From Poecilobothrus nobilitatus (Eukaryota > Arthropoda > Insecta > Diptera > Dolichopodidae): a DNA stretch of 64,000 bases. Shown here piece by piece: positions 36,273 to 47,490 of this stretch. The translations under genes were made by a program, and so were the position numbers. The notes beneath the pieces were generated by a model. It was not told the DNA's origin and did not search any database. It was given only the letters and a program-made list of their open reading frames with translations. Location: assembly GCA_947095535.1 (NCBI GenBank), contig OX352773.1, positions 265,848,515-265,912,514 of the forward strand. The letters run 5' to 3'. Each line of letters begins with the position of its first letter. The stretch's first letter is position 1.

Positions 36273-38692
36273 TGTAGTGCTCTACACCAAGAACTAAATT
36301 TTATATTTCTAATTTTATTAAATTTCATATTCTTAATTTTCATCAAATTTCATATTGTAAAATTTACTTTTATTTAAATTAAAAATGTAATCATATGTAG
36401 CATCATCCTAATAATACTTTTCTCAAATTTTTTTATTCTTTCATAAAATGTACAGTTCATTAAATTTATTACTTTTTCTAATTGTTAAAAATAAACAAGC
36501 AAATGTAACAGTAAGTCGATGCAACCGACTTATTAATACCCTACACCTGAATAATTCGAATTAAATTAAAAATCCATAAGTGTTTTTGGCAGCTGCTTGA
36601 ACTTCTTCCCTTTTCTATCTTATTCAACTCGAATTTCAAGAACGTAAAAGAGGCATCCGCTTGGGATATGCTTGACACCCTTGTATAAAATTTTAAGTTT
36701 CTATCTTAATTATTTTCGAAGATTGGTAGTCCTTGGGAGGTTAGTGTCAGCTACCCGAATTGCCACACCAATTCATCGAATCCATCTCAGGAACATAAAG
36801 AAAACTTGCCAGAACACCATTCTATTAAATTTAAAGGTTCTACTTTTGTTGGTTTTGGAGATATGCTCGTTGCTCTTGTGCTCATCCGGAAGTTTCCAAA
36901 ATACGAACCCATGGTTCAAATTCTTTCAAATGTCAATTTCCAATTTTACAAACAGAACACCTTTGTACTAAAAATAAAAGTTCTATCTTTGTTGGTTGTG
37001 GAGATATACTCGTTTGCTCTGGGGCTCGTCCGGAAGCTTCCAAGATTTGAACCCATGGACCAAATCCTCACAAATTTCAGAAACATAAATCAAACATGAA
37101 GGAACACCATTCTGCCTAATTTAAAGGTTATATCTTTGTTGCATTTGGAGATAATATCATTTGCTCTGAGGCTCGTTCGGAAGCTTTCAAAATCCGAACC
37201 CAAGGACCAAATCCTCTCAAATTTCAGAGGCCTAAATCATACATGAAAGAACACCATTCTGCCAAAAGTAAAGGTTATATCCTTATTGGTTTTGGAGATA
37301 ATCTCATTTGCTCTGGGGCTCGTTCGGAAGCTTCCAAAACCAAACCCATGGACCAAATCCTCTTAAATTTCAGAGACATAAATCAAACACGAAAGAACAC
37401 CATTGTACCAAATTCAAAGGTTCTACCTTTGTTCGTATTGTATATAATCTCATTTGCTCTGCGGCTCGTTCGGAAGCTTCCAAAATTCGAATCCACGGTT
37501 CAAATTCTTTCAAATTTAAACCCATGGCCAAATCCTCTCAAATTTCAGAGACCTAAATCAAACATGAAAAAACACCATTCGGCCAAATTTAAAGGTTATA
37601 TATTTGTTGTTTTTGGAGATAATCTCATTTGCTGGGGCTCGTTCGGAAGCTTCCAAAATCCAAACCCATGGACCACATCCTCTTAAATTTTAGAGACATA
37701 ATTCAAACTGGAAGAAACATCATTATAAAAAATTTAAAGGTTCTATCTTTATTGATTTTGGAGATAATCTCGTTTGCTCTGGGGCTCGTTCGGAAGCTTC
37801 CAAAACTCGAACCCATGGACCAAATCTTCTCACATTTCAGAGACTTAAATAAAACATGAAAGAACACCACCCTGCCAAATTTAAAGGTTATATCTTTTTT
37901 GGTTTTGGAGATAATCTCACTTGCTCTGGTGCTCGTTCGGAAGCTTCCAAATCCAAACCCATGGACCAAATCCTCTTAAATTTCAGAGGCCTAAATCATA
38001 AATGAAAGAACACCATTCTGCCAAAAGTAAAGGTTATATCTTTATTGGTTTTGGAGATAATCTCATTTGCTCTGGTGCTCGTTCGGAAGCTTCCAAAACC
38101 CAAACCCATGGACCAAATCCTCTTAAATTTCAGAAACATAAATCGAACGGGAAGAAACATCATTGTACAAAATTTGAAGGTTCTATCTTTGTTGCTTTTG
38201 GAGATAATCTCGTTTGCTCCGGAATCATTCGGAAGTTTCCAGAATCCGAACCCATGGACGGATTTTGTCCAGCTTCGAACTTAGCCTTTCTTTCGTAATT
38301 AGTAACCTACTATATAAATTTCATCAAGATAGCATTATTATTTTTTGAGTTATCGTGCGTACGGACGGACGGACGGACGGTCGGACATCGCTAAATCGAC
38401 TCCGGCGGTGATCCTGATTCAGAATATATATACATATCTATACCTGACTCGTTCCTTTTGGTGGTTACAAACACCATACCAAAGTTAATATACCCTATAC
38501 TTAATGTGTAGGGTATAAAAACCAGTCTTTCTTTGACCGTGGTACCAAACTAAATAAAATTATTAAATATAATTAATTCATTTTTTTTGTTAAAGCATAA
38601 TTAATAAGATCAGTATAATTAAATATAATTATAAATAAAACTTAATTCTTTTGTTTAAATAATACTTAATAAATTTAGTATAATTACACTAA
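36273..38692 (+). repeat. 5' LTR of the gypsy element, split by a family A insertion
   Basis: The two parts, 36273-36495 (223 bp) and 38519-38692 (174 bp), together match the 3' LTR (43211-43607, 397 bp). I count two substitutions (at about 36412 and 36443) and none in the second part. It starts TGTAGTGCTCTACACC and ends ATTACACTAA. The insertion falls in a run of six A bases. Confidence 0.9.
36496..38518 (+). mobile_element. HINE/DINE-like element, family A, inserted in the gypsy 5' LTR
   Basis: It begins CAAGCAAATGTAACAGTAAG and has the subterminal motif ATACCCTACAC (36536-36546), the reverse complement of GTGTAGGGTAT (38506-38516) at the 3' end. The core from about 36800 to 38280 is the 146 bp minisatellite with GGAAGCTTCC. 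The GGAC run is at 38361-38385. Exact LTR sequence on both sides fixes its ends: 2023 bp, with no obvious target-site duplication, inserted in an A run, as expected for Helentron-type elements. Confidence 0.9.
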
Positions 38693-38695
38693 AAG

Positions 38696-38713
38696 TGGTG
38701 ACCCCGACGTGAT
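38696..38713 (+). promoter_or_regulatory. Primer-binding site of the gypsy element
   Basis: TGGTGACCCCGACGT lies three bases after the end of the 5' LTR. The leading TGG is the complement of a tRNA CCA end, as in plus-strand primer-binding sites. Similar GTGACCCCGACGT sites are familiar from arthropod mag-type elements; I do not assign the tRNA. Confidence 0.75.
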
Positions 38714-40228
38714 CGAAGGACAATTTATTTTAAAAAATATGGAGTCCGTAAAAAATAATAGACATGAAATTAAATTTTTAACGCCGTAAAATTTAATTTA
38801 CACATAAAAGAAAATATTATTAAAATTAAAAACCAAAAAAAATATATAAAAAAAAATATTTATTATTAAGAGACTAGTGGACTAATAATTTTGACATGTC
38901 GAATAATAATGTTTTAAATACAAGTAAATTAAACTTTAACCTTTTGAATACAATTAAATAGCATTAGTAATTCTGTTCCAGTTATAATTTAAAAATTAAA
39001 AAAAAAAAAAAAAAAATTATTTTGTTTCTTTCAAATTTAATCGTAAATTCTTTATTATTTTTTGGAATAATAAAAATTCTAAATGGTCATTACTCATTAT
39101 TAATTTAATCATTAACTCTACTTATTTATGAAAATAATCTGGTAAGTATTTCCATATATTGAAAACACATGTGTTCACTTAAAATATTTTGTTTTAGTAA
39201 GAAAGTTAATTCACAGTTAACTCCTAACAGTTGAATTCAAAGGTCAATTATCTTTTTTTCTATCAAATTTTAATTTTAAAAAAAAAAAAAAAAAGAGAAA
39301 AACATTAGAAGATCAATAATTTGTGCATTAAAAAACTACAGAAGAAGTACAATAATTTTTTTGCAATATCGACGAAGATATATATTATTTTTATTAGAAA
39401 GTAAACAAACTAAAAATAAAAAATATACAGTGCTGTCCAAAAAATCTTGATTCAAAATATCAGAGGAATAAAATTATTATACAAATTTTTACTTCGATTA
39501 AAAAAAAAAAAAAAAATTGTTATAAAATATATGTATATATTTGATTGTTATAAAATATGTATATATATAATATGTATTATATTTAATAATAAAATATAAT
39601 ATTAATTGTGTTTTTAAGATATTAAATATACTAAATTCGTCAAAAAAAAGAAAAATATTATTATTATATAAATAAAAAATTGTAATTACCACGGATACAT
39701 ATATTATTTTTTATTGTTTCGTTTTTTCTTTTACGTTTTATAAAATTTTAATTGTAAAAAGTTTTTGAATTCATTTCAAATTCATAAATATTTAAAAAAA
39801 ATATTAAAAAAATCATTCAAAAAAAAAATTAATAAAATTACAACACACAAAATAAAAAATCAAAAAAAAAAACTATTTGAAATTATAAATTTAAAATAAA
39901 TATCAATTAAATTTAAAGCTACAGTACTGGCAAAAAATTTATAAGCAACCCGTTCATTGGGTAACACAAAATTTAAAAAGCAATTAATTTTTAATTTGAC
40001 AAATACATTGCACTTATATTATTTTATAATAAACAATATACAAATAAATTTTAAATAAAGATTTTATCTGATAACAATTTTAGCATTTTAATTTATAGTA
40101 TTATACACTTATATTTTAACTTTATAATAAAATAATACACAAATAAAATTTAAATAAAATTTTTTTTCATAAAATTTTAACAATTTTAGCATTTTAATTC
40201 TAATATTACAAAAACAAAAATCATTAAA

Positions 40229-41109
40229 ATGTCACATAGTTTTAAGAAAGCGAATCCAACATTTATCGAATTAGAAGACACTGAGGACTCGAATAGACCT
40301 GGGACACCTATTGCTCAATCAAGCCCAAATAATAATCCGTTTTCAACAGAACAAATTCTTCAACCAGAGCAAATTTTTCGAATGCAACAACTTAATCTTT
40401 TGCATACTCAACAACTTCTGCAAGAACGCTTGGATGCTGTAACAGAGCTTCAAAATCAATTAAGAACTCAGTTGATTCAACATCAAAATACTTTACAACA
40501 GCCATCACAAAATGTGCCTGAACAACCCCAACAGCTTCATCCAAGATCGCAAAGAGCATATGCAAAAATTCAGATGCCTGCAGTTACGCCTAGTGATATG
40601 GACTGATGATTTACGGCCCTCGACTTCTGGTTTGCAGCGTCTGGCATCACCGAAGATGAACAAAAATTTAATTCTGTCCTCGTAAGTCTGGGCCCCTCAA
40701 TCATTTCTCAGGTTCGTGAAATTCTAAATAAAAGACCAACAAACAACTTATATGAATATATAAAAAAACATTAATCGCGCATTTTGCTGAAAGTCAACAA
40801 AGAAGGATAAATAAACTAGTCAGTGAAATGCCACTGGGTGATTTGAAACCTAGCCAACTATATTTCGAAATGAAACTTATAGCAGGTGACACAATGAGTG
40901 ACCTAGCTCTTAAAAGTTTATGGGCCCAAAGATTACCAGATCACGCCTGATCAGCTGTTGTTGCATCTCAAGCTGGTAAGGCTGATTTAATTCGTATGGC
41001 TGATGCTATTGTCGACACATTGCACGTCACCACAATAAATGAAGTCGGAAGTCATGAAAATAATAAGGCACTTGACGAACTTCGTAAAGAAATCATTAAA
41101 ATTACCTAA
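40229..41109 (+). pseudogene. gag remnant of the gypsy element
   Basis: An intact start (MSHSFKKANPTF) leads into a Q-rich region (about residues 50-115). The capsid part then runs across two stop codons at 40604 and 40607, where this lineage usually has LW. Beyond them come FWFAASGITEDEQKFNSVL, LGPSIISQVREIL and, after a frameshift near 40770, LIAHFAESQQRRINKLVSEM, LGDLKPSQL and SLWAQRLPDH. A further stop is near 40948. The pattern (GIT...KF..V, LGDxKPSQ, LWxQRLP) is that of mag-like capsid proteins that form the particle. No CCHC knuckles follow; the frame joins pol directly, which shows an internal deletion. Confidence 0.85.
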
Positions 41110-42998
41110 TATTAGATCTAAAATTCAAGCTTCAGTAGTTCATCGAATTGAAACTACAGCCCTCCCGGTATTTGCTCGTCCAAGACTTTTAGACGCTGAA
41201 AAAATCAAAGCAGCAAAAGCAGAATTCGGACTTGTAATGGCACATGGCATATGTCGTCCTTCATCCAGCAACTGGGCTAGTCCCCTTCACATGGTACGAA
41301 AACCTGATGGTTCTTGGCGACCGTGTGGAGATTATCGTGCGTTGAATGCTCAGACCATGCCAGATCGGTATCCATTGCCTTATATACAAGACTGCACATC
41401 AATTCTTCATGGTAAAACGATTTTTTCAAAAATCGACCTTCAAAAAGCATTTCACCCAGCCCCGATTCATCCAGATGATATTCCAAAAACATCTATAACA
41501 ACCCCTTTCGGGCCTTTTGAATTTGAGTACATGACGATTGGCTTCAGAAACGCTCCACAAACTTTGTAACGTCGTATTCATGACACACTTCGTGGCTTGG
41601 GCTTTGCGTTCCCTTACTTAGATGACATTCTAGTTGCATCAACAACTCTTCATCGAGCTTATCTTCAACAAGTTCTACAAAGTTTAAGAGAACGAGGTTT
41701 GGCAATAAATCCTTCGAAATGCGAGTTTGCAAAACCCCAAATCAAATTTTTGGGGCATTTAATTGATGAAAAAGGTATAAGCCCTTTACCCGAAAAAGTT
41801 AAGGCTATACTCGCCGTTAAAACGCCGAAAGTTGTGAAAGAATTAAAACGTTTTCTAGGCATGATCAATTATTATCGTAAATTCTTACCCAATGCAGTAA
41901 ATCAACAAGCAATACTACAATCAATGATTCCGGGAAACAAGAAAAATGACAACACTCTTCTTACCTGGTCTTCAGAAAAGGAGGAAGCATTTCAACAATG
42001 AATATCCGCTATTTGAAATGCAACTTTGCTAGTTCATCCTGATCCAAAAGCTAAATTATCACTATCAATTGACGCTTCTGATTTCGCTATCGGTGCTGTG
42101 GTTCACCAAATCTCTTCTAACGATGAATTCCAACCACTTGGTTTTTTCTCAAAGAAATTATCATCAGCTCAACAGAAATATAGCACGTACCATCGTGAGC
42201 TACTCGCAATGTACCACGGTGTTCGACACTTCAGATATTTGTTAGAGGGACATGAGTTTCATATAAACACTGACCACAAACCATTAATTTTTGCATTTAA
42301 GCAAAAATTGGATAAAGCTTCTCCAAGACACGTCCGGCATTTAGATTTCGTAGGTCAGTTCACATCGGACATTCGTCATGTGCCCGGAAAAGACAACATC
42401 ACAGCCGATCTTTTATCACGCATAGAATCAATAACAAAAATTAACTATGCAGAAATGGCGACCCAGCAAGAAAATGATGAGCAACTTAAAGATTTTCTAT
42501 CTGGAAAAACTAAAACTAATTTATTATTCAAAAGCTCGATATTCCTGGATGTAATAACGCAATTTATTGTGATATCAGTACGCCAGTCATTCGTCCATAT
42601 GTTCCACAAGCATTTCGCGTTGCAATTTTAAAAAATTTGCACGAATTATCTCATGGAAGTGAGAAGAATACCACTAAATCAGTCACATCAAGGTTTGTCT
42701 GCCAGGTATTCGGAAAGATTGTGCAATGCTAGTAAAAATCTGTCAAGTTTGTCAAAAAACCAAAGTACAACGACACAATCGCCCAGAATTACAAAAGCTG
42801 CCAATACCGGAACATCGATTTACAGTCATACACATGGATATTGTGGGTCCTTTTCCTTTGAATGATAGTAAAAGATATTGTCTAACCATGATAGATCGAT
42901 TCAGCCGCTGGCCAGAAACCATCCCCATGCCAGACATTACAACCTATTCAGTCATAAAAGCTTTTTTAGATGGTTGGATTTCTCGATTTGGCAAATGA
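41108..42998 (+). pseudogene. pol remnant of the gypsy element (RT, RNase H, start of integrase)
   Basis: Reverse transcriptase: ASPLHMVRKPDGSWRPCGDY, FSKIDLQKAF, a stop at 41567 where QTFQR is usual, then the catalytic YLDDILVAS at 41615-41641 and FLGHLIDEKG. Stops at 41999 and 42014 precede RNase H (SIDASDFAIGAVVH, the TDHKPL motif, DNITADLLSR). A frameshift near 42535 leads to the integrase zinc finger (LHELSHGSE with CQVCQK) and the first catalytic aspartate region (HMDIVGPFP, MIDRFSRWPE). The frame ends at 42998, before the second aspartate and glutamate. Protease is absent upstream. The enzyme would copy RNA and insert the DNA, but this copy cannot encode it. Confidence 0.9.
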
Positions 42999-42999
42999 T

Positions 43000-43215
43000 T
43001 TCTCGGTTGGATTTCTCGATACATCAACTATTATCAACATAGAACGCTTAAAACCAGCATATCAAGAACTCAATTATGAACTTTCTTCAGAGAATAGTTT
43101 CCTACATCAACAACAACATATACCACAGTCAAAAACAAAAACGACTAGGACACGTCAGAAGCTGTCATCAATACTTCAAAATAACGTGTCCCAGTCTGAA
43201 GGGGTAGTGATGTAG
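43000..43215 (+). pseudogene. Integrase C-terminal tail of the gypsy element
   Basis: The frame 42970-43215 reads INIERLKPAYQELN, matching the VxxDRLKPAY motif that ends gypsy integrases. It is followed by an S/T/Q-rich tail ending at the TAG codon at 43213-43215, at the border of the 3' LTR. It is joined to the truncated core near 42995-43010, where GWISRFGK and LGWISRY suggest a short duplication at the deletion joint. Confidence 0.75.
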
Positions 43216-43607
43216 TGCTCTACACCAAGAACTAAATTTTATATTTCTAATTTTATTAAATTTCATATTCTTAATTTTCATCAAATTTCATATTGTAAAA
43301 TTTACTTTTATTTAAATTAAAAATGTAATCATATGTAGCATCATCCTAATAATACTTTTCTTAAATTTTTTTATTCTTTCATGAAATGTACAGTTCATTA
43401 AATTTATTACTTTTTCTAATTGTTAAAAATAAAAAACCAGTCTTTCTTTGACCGTGGTACCAAACTAAATAAAATTATTAAATATAATTAATTCATTTTT
43501 TTTGTTAAAGCATAATTAATAAGATCAGTATAATTAAATATAATTATAAATAAAACTTAATTCTTTTGTTTAAATAATACTTAATAAATTTAGTATAATT
43601 ACACTAA
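43211..43607 (+). repeat. 3' LTR of the gypsy element
   Basis: 397 bp, starting TGTAGTGCTCTACACC and ending ATTACACTAA. It differs from the 5' LTR by two bases only. It is preceded by a purine-rich tract and followed by the target duplication ATAAC. Confidence 0.9.
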
Positions 43608-44751
43608 ATAACTAGGAAAAGCCGTTAAGACAAGTAAAAATATATTATTGAAGCTTTAATTTTCATGTCCTGCCGAAGAAAAATTTTTACAGGTGTCTAA
43701 AAATAGCAAATTTTCAATTTTTGAGGAGTAATAACTCTTAAGGGGGTGCTACCAAAAAAATTTCTGAGGAAATTTATACTAATTCTAAAAGTTCTTTCTT
43801 GTCTCAAAATTGCAGGTTCCTATCTAAAGGCGTGCCAGAGTTATGAAAAAAGAAATTTCATGCAAAATGTGGTTTTCACATATTTGCACATATAATTTAA
43901 ATAGTAAATTACAAAATATTACATAATTTTGATATAGATAATAAAATTTTCGATCTTCTGGCGGTTTTAGATTACAAAACTATTACGCAGAGCCTGAGAC
44001 ATATACATCTTAAAATGGGACCTTTTCGCAATTTCGAAGAGCTGCAACTTTGGAACCCTTTACAACTAAAATAAACCTTTAACACACCTTAAAATATATT
44101 ACTGTAGCTTTAGTTTTTATATCTTGCAGAAGTAAAATGTGTACAGGTGCCTAAGTTACAGGTGTTTAAAAATAGCAAATTTTTCAATTTTTAAAGCCCT
44201 AATAGCTCATAAGCAGGGAGTGGAGCAAAAAAAATTTCTGAGGAAACTTATACTAATTTTAAAAGTTCTTTCTTGCCTCAAAATTTCGAGCCTCTATCAA
44301 AAGGCGCGCCGGAGTTATGAAAGTAGAAAATCATGCAAAATTTGGTTTTCACATAACGGTAAATTTAAATACTAAATTTAAAAAACGTGTATAATTTTGA
44401 CATTAATTTACAAAGTTAAAAAAAATACCTGTCGAATGACGTTTTCAGATTGAAAAAATCTTAAGTATGTTCTTACTTCTACTAGATATATGCATTTAAA
44501 AATAGGGCTTTCTCAAAGTTTGAGGGGCTGTAGCTCCGTAATGGATGGGGCTACATGAAAAAGTTGTTTCACAAAATTATTTTTTTTATGAGACCTACCC
44601 ATGGTTAAAATATCTTTTCTCTATCTTTAACGGTGTAGAAGTTTTATAAACAGACGGACGGACGGACAGAGTGAAACTAATAAGCACATTTTTTCAAAAT
44701 TTTTTTGGAAATGTGCTAAAAAGGAAATATGTAATATATTTTTTAAATTAA

Positions 44752-47290
44752 AACGAGGAAGAGTGCAGTAGAGTAGACTGTGTCAACTCTGGGATACCCG
44801 TATGAACGTAATATATCCTGTTTCTATAAAACTTGATCATCTTCTAAAAACATTCAGAGTTTTAGTACCGAACTACAGAGATATATTTATGTAAATTGTG
44901 GAGTTGTATGATAGCTACCCGAATCTATTACGCCTAGCTTCATTAAGTTCCAAGAAATGCAAAAAGCCTGAACCGGCTGCTTTAGACCATTCAAATTTTA
45001 CAAAAGTTTTTGGCATGCAACTCGACACTTTTTCACTAAATTTCAGATAGCTAGCTTCAATAGACACTGAGTTATTTTCATTTAAAGAGAGAAGTTGTAT
45101 GGCAACTATCCGAGCCTGTCATATCATCACAACAAAATTTTACAGAAGTTGTTGCCATAAAACTCGATCATCATTTGCAAAATTTCAGATACCTAGATTG
45201 AATAGACACTGGGTTATTTCCATTAAAAGAAAGAAGTTGTATGGCAGCTACTCGAACCCGGCGGTCGAAAATGCTGGAGTTAAATAGCAAAACTAACAAT
45301 TTTGTAAAAGTGACGTAAAAAAAATTGCAGCCTCCTAACTCCTTTATTTTTTGAGTTATCGTGCGGACGGACACTGACTTCTTTCATTTAAAAAGAGATT
45401 TTGTATGGCAGCTACCGAACCCGTCACACCACCACAACCAAATTTTGCAGAAGTTGTTGCCATAAAACTTGATCATCATTCGCAAAATTTCAGATACCTA
45501 GATTGAACAGACACTGGGTTATTTCTATTTAAAGAAAGAAGTTGTATGGCAGCTACTCGAACCCGACGGCCGAAAATGCTGGAGTTAAATAGCAAAACTA
45601 ACAATTTTGCAAGAGTGACGTAAAAAAAATTTCAGCCTCCTAGCTCCTTTATTTTTTGAGTTATCGTGCGGACGGACACTGAGTTCTTTTCATTTAAAAA
45701 GAGATTTTGTATGGCAGCTACCCGAACCCGTCGCACCAGCACAACCAAATTTTGTAGAAGTTGTTGCCATAAAACTTGATCATCATTTGCAAAATTTCAG
45801 ATACCTAGATTGAACAGACACTGGGTTATTTCTATTTAAAGAAAGTAGTTGTATGGCAGCTACTCGAACCCGGCGGCCGAAAATGCTGGAGTTAAATAGC
45901 AAAACTAACAATTTTGCAAGAGTGACGTAAAAAAAATTTCAGCCTTCTAGCTCCTTTATTTTTTGAGTTATCGTGCGGACGGACACTGAGTTCTTTTCAT
46001 TTAAAAAGAGATTTTGTATGGCAGCTACCCGAACCCGTCGCACCACCACAACCAAATTTTGTAGAAGTTGTTGCCATAAAACTTGATCATCATTCGCAAA
46101 ATTTCAGATATCTAGATTGAACAGACACTGGGTTATTTCTATTTAAAGAAAGAAGTTGTATGGCAGCTACCCGAACCCGGGGACAGAAAATGCTGGAGTT
46201 AAATAGCAAAACTAACAATTTTACAAAAGTGACGTAAAAAAATTTTCAGCCTCCTAACTCCTCTATTTTTTGAGTTATCGTGCGGACGGACACTGAGTTC
46301 TTTTCATTTAAAAAGAGATTTTGTATGGCAGCTACCCGAACCCGTCGCACCAGCACAACCAAATTTTGTAGAAGTTGTTGCCATAAAACTTGATCATCAT
46401 TTGCAAAATTTCAGACGCCTAGCTTCATTAGGTTCCAAGAGGTGCAAGAAGTCTGAACCGGCTGCTCTAGACCAAACAAATTTTACAAAAGTTGTTGGCA
46501 TATAACTCGACACTTCTTTACTAAATTTCAGATTCCTAGCTTCAATAAACACTGAGTTATTCTCATTTAACCGGATAAGTTGTATGGCAGCTACCCGAAC
46601 CCGCCGCACCACCACAACCAAATTTTACAAAAGTTGTTGCCATAAAACTTGATCATCATTTGCAAAATTTCAGACGCCTAGCTTCATTAGGTTCCAAGAG
46701 GTGCAAGAAGTCTGAACCGGCTGCTCTAGACCAACCAAATTTTACAAAAATTGTTGGCATGTAACTCGACACCTCTTTACTAAATTTCAGATTCCTAGCT
46801 TCAATAAACACTGAGTTATTCTCATTTAAACGGAGAAGTTGTATGGCAGCTACCCGAACCCGCTGCACCAGCACAACCAAATTTTACAGAAGTTGTTGCC
46901 ATAAAACTTGATCATCATTTGCAAAATTTCAGAAACCTAGCTTGAATAGATACTGAGTTATTTCTATATAAAGATAGAAGTTGTATGGCAGCTACTCGAA
47001 CCCGCCGACCGAAAATGTTGGATTTAAATAGCAAAACTAACAATTTTGCAAAAGTGACGTAAAAAAAATTTCAGCCCCCTAGCTCCTTTATTTTTTGAGT
47101 TATCGTGCGGACGGACGGACGGACGGACGGACGGACGGACGGACGGACGGACGTACATGGCTTAATCGACTCAGAATTCGATTCTGAGCCGATCCATACC
47201 TTTGACACTATATCTAGCTCGACTCCTTTAAGGTGTCACAAACGTAATGGCAAATTTATTATACCCTTGAACATAGTTCATACGGGTATA
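44752..47290 (+). mobile_element. HINE/DINE-like element, family E, with expanded core
   Basis: The best family E copy. The 5' end is AAACGAGGAAGAGTGCAGTA. The subterminal motif ATACCCGTATGAAC (44794-44807) is the exact reverse complement of GTTCATACGGGTAT (47276-47289). The core has about four units of 305-307 bp beginning GGACACTGAGTTCTTTTCAT (joints near 45371, 45676, 45983 and 46290), then two units of about 259 bp (46410-46870), each with GTATGGCAGCTACCCGAACC. A long GGAC run lies at 47106-47153. Minus-strand ORFs in the core are repeat shadows. Confidence 0.85.
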
Positions 47291-47490
47291 AAAAAAATAA
47301 TAAAATAAGAACAATAAACATATAAAATGGAGAAACAAAACTGAAAACATACACTTTTTTTGTAATTTTATTTTTTACAATTTTTAGCGGAACAAAAGAA
47401 AACTAAAATTTAAAAATAATATTAGATATTATTCAATTGAATAATATTATTCAATCTACAAAATCTGATCGTTATCATACAAATAGTATT
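47291..47490. other. AT-rich spacer between two HINE elements
   Basis: About 200 bp of unique AT-rich sequence with no feature. Confidence 0.4.

Larger units (their letters stand above)
36273..43607 (+). mobile_element. Ty3/gypsy LTR retrotransposon, mag-like, defective
   Basis: Bounded by direct 5 bp target duplications ATAAC (36268-36272 and 43608-43612). It contains two LTRs, a primer-binding site, a long AT-rich leader (38714-40228, no gene), remnants of gag and pol, and a purine-rich stretch (GAAGGGGTAGTGA, 43198-43210) just before the 3' LTR. The gag type, the PBS and the RT sequence suggest the mag lineage. The segment between gag and RT (nucleocapsid knuckles and protease) and most of the integrase core are missing, and no env is present. 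Without the nested A element it would be about 5.3 kb. Confidence 0.9.
36104..44725 (+). mobile_element. HINE-like element, family G, split by a gypsy insertion
   Basis: The left part (36104-36272) starts AAGGTAGAATGTAAACCAAC and stops at CCGGAATCCTATATAAC. The right part (43608-44725) resumes ATAACTAGGAAAAGCCGTTA and ends in the family G 3' hairpin (GCACATTTTTTC...GGAAATGTGC). Removing 36273-43607 and one copy of ATAAC restores the family G sequence seen at 57220-57260. The GGAC run is at 44654-44669. The ORF at 44139-44375 is core sequence. Confidence 0.85.

Noticed and set aside
41277..41868. Minus-strand ORFs opposite the gypsy pol region
   Set aside because: They are antisense shadows of the reverse transcriptase; the plus strand carries the conserved motifs.
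46397..46880. Two nearly identical 74-codon minus-strand ORFs
   Set aside because: They are adjacent core units of the family E element and are translated repeat, not a gene pair.
47105..47155. GGAC array considered as a CRISPR-like or telomeric repeat
   Set aside because: It is a simple tetranucleotide microsatellite at a fixed place near the 3' end of HINE elements, with no spacers.
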